64,000 nucleotides of DNA, taken from contig CM068373.1 in the NCBI GenBank assembly GCA_034769895.1, forward strand, positions 279,527,158 to 279,591,157, written 5' to 3'. The notes under the pieces are model-generated. The model saw only the letters and a program-made list of their open reading frames with translations, ran no database searches and was not told the DNA's origin. The stretch comes from Magicicada septendecula. Lineage: Eukaryota; Arthropoda; Insecta; Hemiptera; Cicadidae. Positions 58,486 to 64,000 of the stretch are shown piece by piece (position 1 is the stretch's first letter; each line of letters begins with the position of its first letter). Position numbers and translations under genes: made by a program.

Positions 58486-61406
58486 GCTGTATATAAAAAA
58501 AAATTTGTATTTATTTATTTTTTTTTTAAAGAGAAGCCACAAGTTATTTAAAACTAGGCCAGAGCCTAGAGAAGCCAAAAATGCGCTGGGTCCAGTATGA
58601 CGGGACTTGCAATGAAACTCGGCTGTAATTTAACAAGAACAACTTTTATTTTGCCCCCATAATTCGTTACATATAATATCCTGCAAATCACATAATTATC
58701 ACATGGCCAGGGCAATAGCCCTCAAAATACATAATAAATAAATAATTCCTATATCCTTAATCGTGTCAAAGACAATATCGATCTATCCCTATTTACATAT
58801 ATATATATATATATATCAGGCAACATTCCGTAATTATATAATTTCCCCCCCTTTTTGTTACTAACACTTAACATTGACAACACGTACGGAAACATAAAGA
58901 CACATACACTCATAATTATATACACATACTACAGACACCTAGTACCCTTGGAATACCCATGCTCAACAGGCAGTGTTTCTACAAAGCCCCAAGACCGGCA
59001 ATCATAAATGTTCGACTTTCAGTCACCATGATTCATTAATTCCCATTAATTTAAATAATTAAGAAAAACCCCCAAAAGGACGATAATCACTCACAAAGCA
59101 TAAGAGAGACCGGACTGCCCATATGTATAGATAGTATCTGATAATTGGCCCATTATGAGCATATGAAAATCTTTAAGTTTCTTAGACAGCATATAATGGA
59201 AAAAACCCTCATCACCTGATTTTAAGCAATTGGTATGAGTTTATAAAACGTTAATTTTGTTTTACAAATCCAGATGGATACATGTATCAGTATATGCTTT
59301 TACAAGGTCAAAAAAATTAATCAGTATATGCTTCTACAAGGTCAAAAAATTAATCAGTATATGCCCACAAAAATATAAAATTTCTTTTCTGTTAAAGCCA
59401 GATGGCTGTGTATAAATGCGTTTATAATAACCAACTGTTGTATCCTAGCAGATGTGGGAACGCGCCAGCATGTACTCGACCATGTGTGACAGGAATCAAA
59501 CCTGCCTTAAACTGAATGAACATGTGCCTGGCAAAAAACTATGTCCCCCAGAAAACGGCCTGAAAACGAAACCCCCCCCCCAGCCCTTACATGTTAAACC
59601 AAAATGAAATTAAAATATAAACCCGTTCTGAACCAGCCGGAACAGAACCCCTAACATGTGACTTAAATTTTGTAGTGAACAATGTAATGACTATTGGCTA
59701 TATAGGAAAATATTTAAGTGTAAAAAGATCTCTAGCACGCTCCCCCAGTGCAGCACGCAATTACAAACATAGTACTTAGTTTTATGAAGTTAAATTACTA
59801 AAGTCACATGATGTTCAGAATGAATGTTCAGCTGACACACCCTATAGCAGACTGTCTAGCCACGTGGGCACACGGTTTCAAATGAAATGTAAATTGTACA
59901 TCAGGAGCACGGCAGGCCCGGCCAACGAAAATAAAAGAGTTCATATCACCTTAATTATGAGCATGTGATGCATCTCGTGTTTGTTCACCAGACTCCCTCC
60001 TCCGAACAGGTGCGTGTGTGATGGCTCATGGCTGATGAAGATGTAGTTCCATCAGCATCGACCAGAATCTCCGGCTTAGACGAGAACCCGGGAAGTCTCG
60101 TAAATTTAGCCTGCCATTAGAGCAGAAGAAGCAACTACGTAATACTGTCTGTTCGGTTCTGGGAGTCTGTTGCTTTCCCGGTGACTGCAGCAGTTGGACT
60201 AACGCTGCACTCACAGCACAAGCCACTGCAAAATTACACCGCCAGACGGCGCAGTCGTTCACCAGTGCCGTCCGAATCGTTGCGCTCACCGACCTTTGTG
60301 TTCGCGTTATTTTAAATACAATTTTATAAACCTTCGACCGCCGGGTTAGGCAAACACCGGCACACCCCCACCCCGAAAGGGCAACCCGGTTGCCCCACAC
60401 TTAAATTCGGGAGAGTACCCTGCAGTGTACCCCCTTCCCAAAACAAGCTAGTGGACTTCGTGATTATGGCGGCCCAGCAGCACTCGCTCTCAGGAGAACA
60501 GAGAAACCTCACAACTGCGTCCATTTCCCATGCGACCCTCTCCGCCATGCCAACCCCACGGGACCGCCCCAACACGTCACCCTCTCTGGTGACCATCACC
60601 TACTCCCACCGGTCCCACTCACATACCCGTCCTAAGACCAAACAAGGTATCTCCCACCTTGGTATGTGAGTGACCGCCCTAGTCCTCGTCCATCTCTTGG
60701 ACCGACCAGCCACATGCACCCACAAGGCATCTCCATCCTTGCCATATGGCTGGCCCACATCCCTACACAAGGGCGGACGGCCCCGCTCAGCCAGACAGAG
60801 AGGACCGCACCAAGGGCACGCGAACATTAATCTCAACTCTTACTTCACCAAAACACCATGACTAGCAAGGGGGTTTTACTTCTCCACCTACGTCGGTACA
60901 CAATAAATACAATTCTCTCTCTCAACCAAACACCCGGGGAGCAACCGGAGAATGCGGCATGGACCGACCCCACAACGATCAACAAACAAATTCAATTACT
61001 ATAAATAACGAAACAACAGCACGCTATCACTCTCCATCTTACTTTTAGAACAGGGAAAACTGACGACCACGGCAATCTCTCCAACTCTCTAAGTTTCTCC
61101 ATGATAACCTTCCAGACAGGGGAAACTGACAATCTCGAGGACCACAATCTAATCACTTCCGGCAAGTCTCTCTAACTCCTTATTGATAGGTTTTTTTTTT
61201 TTTTACTAAGGGGAGGGGTAGGAAAATCGGGAAGATGAAACGGGGCAAGGATCATTAAAGGGTCAATAGCTAGGAGTAAGGGTAAGGACATGGTTCCCTC
61301 CGAAAAGGAGAATGACTGGAGAAAACCAAGGCTCGCGTGGGCAGGGGCGCAACCCTGAAGTAGACGAACACCACTGGGACTGTGGGGAACATCTACCCGC
61401 TACCCG
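58486..61406. other. No recognised gene; region downstream (minus strand) of the Gag/acidic ORFs
   Basis: AT-rich to about 59.9 kb, then clearly more GC-rich to 61.4 kb. Neither strand shows RT, protease, RNase H or integrase blocks, so a pol gene is absent or deleted. On the minus strand near 60.65-60.77 kb two related segments ('GGCAAGGATGGAGATGCCTT' and 'CCAAGGTGGGAGATACCTTG') recur about 60 bp apart. A GGTTTGATTCC string (B-box-like, minus strand near 59.50 kb) has no matching A box. Confidence 0.4.
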
Positions 61407-62696
61407 TTAACCTCTTCTTCTTACCTTTCTATGACGGACTTTGGGTACCCGTTCCTTTCGGACACCACTCTCTAAGAAATTATCTCGTGTTGAGCTGTAC
61501 TGACTGGTTTCTTCGGAATCAGAATCAAGGCAACTTACCTCACTACTTTCACTCCGCTTAGGATTATCCTTGTCGTCTACCTCCTCTGCTACAATTTCTT
61601 CCTTTTCTACTTCCTTCTTTTCTACAATTTCCCCTTCTTCGTCCACATAATCCAAATCAACATCATGACACTGCACCTCCTCACCATCTTCCCGTTGCTC
61701 CTCTGATCCATCTTCAACCGCATCTTCGCCCAGCTCCTCACCAATTTCTTCATCACCTTGGTCACCAGCCGCTTCACAAGCTTCTTCACCAACTTCTTCT
61801 CCAATCTCGTTAACCTCAACACGTTCATCATCAACATCATCGCCATCACGTCCACTACCACCATCAGAACACTGCACATCTTCATCCTCTAGTTGCTCAC
61901 CTGGTCCGCCTGACACTTCTCCCCGTTCCTCGGAATCCTCAACACTACTTACAGAAGGCGTCTGCACATCTTCACACACTACATCATTCTCACTCACACA
62001 CTCCACGACGCTGCCCCCAAATTTCTCCTCAACTTCTACCTCATCTACTTCTACCACACTTGAGGCATGAACATCCCCTTGTCCATCCACAACCTCAGAA
62101 ACACTTGCAGCCCGGACATCCCTGTGTCCATCTGCAGCTTCAGACTCTACAGTCTCCCTAACACCTACAACTATACCTTCCTGTGCAGCATCCCCAGACC
62201 GCTCTTCTGCCGATTCCACTCCTTCACCACTTTCAGCAACTACAACGTCCTCAACATTTTCCACCCTGGAATCCAGCTGTCCGGGTTCATGTGCAATGAC
62301 TAAATTAATTTCTACTGGCGATGGTAAAGCTACACCATCAAGTGACTTCTCATATCCCGGCGTAGGCGATGATGATATTACCGGATCTGGATCCCTCACG
62401 AACGATACCGGGACAAATTCTGCGGCATCTGGATTCAACCATGATGTCCTCTTCGAGTCCTGTAACTCAGTATTAACTGACGTGTTCTTAGGCTCTTGTA
62501 TTGATCCACAGAAGTTATTTCGCTTTTCTTCTTCTGCTTCACCTTCTTCATCCACTACTCTCTTAGGCACTTGTACTTCCTCTGGAACCTTTAAAGTGTC
62601 CTTTTTCTCCGAATAGGAATAACGCCTTGCTACCGGCTCCCTACTTGCCGATGTTGGTTTACTAATATACTTTCTTCTTGCCCTGTTATTTCCCCC
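61407..62696 (-). CDS. Acidic disordered protein with PAM2 motif, -1 frame to Gag, no AUG
   Basis: The minus-strand frame is open from 62696 to the stop at 61407 (429 codons) and contains no Met at all. It overlaps the 3' end of the Gag-like frame by 67 nt, in the -1 phase. I saw no canonical X-XXY-YYZ heptamer in the right phase in the overlap. The stretch 'SWLNPDAAEFVP' (62409-62444) matches the PAM2 consensus L-N-x-x-A-x-x-F-x-P, the ligand of the MLLE domain of cytoplasmic poly(A)-binding protein. The rest is Glu/Asp/Val/Ser-rich and probably disordered; the last 17 residues are basic (RKERVPKVRHRKVRRRG). No protease, RT or CCHC was seen. Expression as a Gag fusion is inference. Confidence 0.55.
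   Translation of the reverse strand, partial: GGNNRARRKYISKPTSASREPVARRYSYSEKKDTLKVPEEVQVPKRVVDEEGEAEEEKRNNFCGSIQEPKNTSVNTELQDSKRTSWLNPDAAEFVPVSFVRDPDPVISSSPTPGYEKSLDGVALPSPVEINLVIAHEPGQLDSRVENVEDVVVAESGEGVESAEERSGDAAQEGIVVGVRETVESEAADGHRDVRAASVSEVVDGQGDVHASSVVEVDEVEVEEKFGGSVVECVSENDVVCEDVQTPSVSSVEDSEERGEVSGGPGEQLEDEDVQCSDGGSGRDGDDVDDERVEVNEIGEEVGEEACEAAGDQGDEEIGEELGEDAVEDGSEEQREDGEEVQCHDVDLDYVDEEGEIVEKKEVEKEEIVAEEVDDKDNPKRSESSEVSCLDSDSEETSQYSSTRDNFLESGVRKERVPKVRHRKVRRRG
62409..62444 (-). other. PAM2 motif coding segment
   Basis: Encodes S-W-L-N-P-D-A-A-E-F-V-P. Leu, Asn, Ala, Glu, Phe and Pro stand at all positions that define PAM2 peptides in host translation and deadenylation factors. Confidence 0.7.
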
Positions 62697-63469
62697 TTAT
62701 TTGTTTTCGGTGCTGTAGCTGTTGTTACCGTCTTCACACTTGCCACCCCCTTGTAGCCTCCATTACTTCCGGAGTATTCAGGCTTTCTGACAGTCTCTTG
62801 TGTTCTCCTCCAACCACCATGTTTGTCCTTTTTGGCTCTTCCTGACGAACCACTGGAGTATTGGACATCCGTAGCATCTCTTCCCCGGGACTCATCATTC
62901 TCCTGGACTCTCCTCGCATGTGCACACCACCGGTCCAGGTCCGCAAAACAACGTGGAGGCTCTGCGAAAACCAGCCGGGATCTCTCTTCGGGATTCAGTC
63001 CCTCTCGTATTACTTGTATTACTTCTGTCTCGGGCAACCCCAACCTTAATATACGGGCAGCTTTCCTTACATCATGCACGAAGTCCCCTAACGCCTCTCC
63101 GTTGGCCTGTAGACGATAGAATAACTTAAACTTCAACTGATCACGTCGTCGACGGGGTATGAAGAAGTCCAACACCTCCCCATGGAAAACGTCAACACTG
63201 CCGCCTCGACGCAGAGTGTTTGTGACCAGCCCTGCCAATGAACCCCGGCAATACGGGTATATAAGGGACAAGACCTCCCCATCAGACACCCCCGGGAAAT
63301 CTGCCAACTGCAGAACAAGATCTAAGAAAACTAGCAACTGCTCCTCATCTATTCCATCTAACACTGAAAGTTTCTGGAGAACTCCTGAAAGAGGGTGGGG
63401 CAATTTCTGATAGCATACCGCCGCCAGAATTGCACAATTCAAAACAAACAATAATAAAACAAATCCCCA
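62630..63469 (-). CDS. LTR-retroelement Gag-like protein (capsid region), AUG-less in this frame
   Basis: The frame is open from 63469 (TAG at 63470-63472 upstream) to TAG at 62630, 279 codons with no Met. The middle has a capsid-type pattern: 'VFHGEVLDFFIPRRRRDQLK', 'KLFYRLQANGEALGDFVHDV', 'AARILRLGLPETEVIQVIRE', 'GLNPEERSRLVFAEPPRCFA', as in Gag/Arc-like retrotransposon capsids. The C-terminal 70 residues are Gly/Ser/Lys-rich without a CCHC zinc knuckle. Because no start codon exists, either the N-terminus lies on an upstream exon or frame, or the start was lost. The undamaged frame of nearly 280 codons stands out in a window where almost everything else is broken. Confidence 0.6.
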   Translation of the reverse strand, partial: WGFVLLLFVLNCAILAAVCYQKLPHPLSGVLQKLSVLDGIDEEQLLVFLDLVLQLADFPGVSDGEVLSLIYPYCRGSLAGLVTNTLRRGGSVDVFHGEVLDFFIPRRRRDQLKFKLFYRLQANGEALGDFVHDVRKAARILRLGLPETEVIQVIREGLNPEERSRLVFAEPPRCFADLDRWCAHARRVQENDESRGRDATDVQYSSGSSGRAKKDKHGGWRRTQETVRKPEYSGSNGGYKGVASVKTVTTATAPKTNKGEITGQEESILVNQHRQVGSR

Positions 63470-63472
63470 CTA

Positions 63473-64000
63473 AACACCTAACACAAACATGACCCACAAA
63501 AACATATTCACAAGAATCAGAAAAACCCAAGTACTGTCCTTCCTTTGAGCGACCCCCGGGTTCTCTAGCTCTGCGGAGACCTGGCCTACCTCCGAACCAC
63601 CCACTAACACCACCGAAGGAGACAAGCAACAACCAACAATACTGAACATACGTAACATCAAACATCAATCCGACACACACGTCTCACCAACACATAACTC
63701 ACAGACACCAACTAGTAGTCAGTATTCCTAATTCGGGAATATAGTCGGTGACGGTACCGACTTCCGATCGGGCCATACCGCATCCCGCTAATGTCACACG
63801 CTAAACTCCGACCTCGAATCAGCAACATTCTATCACCCAGGCAACTCTTGAGACCCCCCGGCAGTTCAACCTCTCAAATTTTCCAAACACAAATACCCGC
63901 CCCAATGGTGCGACCAGACTCACAAGTTATATGACCTAAACTAGCCTACACGGGCATATACCTAAAAAAAACAATGTCATAACAATAGCATAGTATTTCC
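63473..64000. other. Sequence upstream of the Gag-like frame
   Basis: On the minus strand an alternative frame (63680-63345) overlaps the Gag start, including a Met-containing stretch. It might supply an N-terminus by splicing or frameshift, but nothing in it is family-specific. No LTR, TATA or PBS could be assigned; the 5' LTR, if any, may lie beyond the window. Confidence 0.3.

Noticed and set aside
59490-59530. B-box-like GGTTTGATTCC on the minus strand
   Set aside because: No A box at the right distance and no SINE body recognised.
60026-60861. Several frames of 60-124 codons in 60.0-60.9 kb
   Set aside because: Same reason: higher GC, overlapping on both strands, no conserved domain, one with Cys-rich look but irregular spacing.
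62296-63410. Plus-strand frames antisense to the Gag and PAM2 frames
   Set aside because: Shadow frames of longer minus-strand frames that show a capsid pattern and PAM2 motif.

Overview
The window looks like non-genic, repeat-saturated DNA from an arthropod, most likely an insect nuclear genome. It is AT-rich, carries long microsatellites, and holds degenerate copies of many eukaryotic transposon classes: RTE-like LINEs, Penelope-like elements (PLEs), Tc1/mariner, MULE, hAT, pogo/Tigger-like, a tRNA-derived SINE and LTR-element pieces. The transposases carry the arthropod-type HTH seen in DUF4817 elements, and one tandem repeat is built on an insect-telomere-like TTAGG motif. A cockroach or termite-like source is possible but is only a guess. 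No bacterial operons, rRNA, intact tRNA or CRISPR were found, and no convincing complete host gene.

Layout. 1-375: promoter/LTR-like scrap. 627-4340: Tc1/mariner-like element with TA duplication and matching inverted ends, containing a LINE. 5.3-13.4 kb: PLE ends, LINE tails, a MULE (6204-7271), a 48-bp minisatellite, a promoter-like stretch (10.6-11.2 kb) and the 3' end of a hAT element. 14.6-17 kb: second hAT remnant and two LINEs. 17.3-19.4 kb: AT-rich DNA, then four tandem primer-binding-site-like units of an LTR element. 20-23.9 kb: chimeric LINE pair, then a MULE nested in another repeat. 24.5-29.8 kb: PLE foldbacks, an internally deleted mariner, a PLE C-terminal coding fragment, and a LINE inserted in a PLE end. 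30.8-36.9 kb: LINEs, a GC-rich island and tandem repeats. 37-40.5 kb: AT-rich, nothing recognised. 40.5-49.7 kb: LINEs, including one nested in another with a 13-bp target duplication. 50.3-51.8 kb: SINE inserted in a MITE-like repeat, then an inverted exon-like duplication. 52.2-53 kb: short mariner-like element. 54.6-55.2 kb: 591-bp near-perfect hairpin carrying a PLE-type motif. 55.5-58.5 kb: LINE tails. 61.4-63.5 kb, minus strand: the only long open frames, a Gag-like frame and, in the -1 frame, an acidic frame with a textbook PAM2 (poly(A)-binding-protein-binding) motif.

LINE labels used here: LINE-A (C-terminus with a 'GP..W..RHN' block), LINE-B ('FADDQ', 'QVSNFEYLGY', 'GRPKKRW'), LINE-C ('EALEMWCYRKL', 'GKRGRGRPR'), LINE-D (34 kb) and LINE-E (31 kb). 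Nearly all are 5'-truncated, frame-disrupted and end in a trinucleotide microsatellite. The nested insertions give a relative chronology. The features most worth follow-up are the Gag/PAM2 pair, the hammerhead-like motif shared by the PLE ends and foldbacks, and the tandem PBS-like array.
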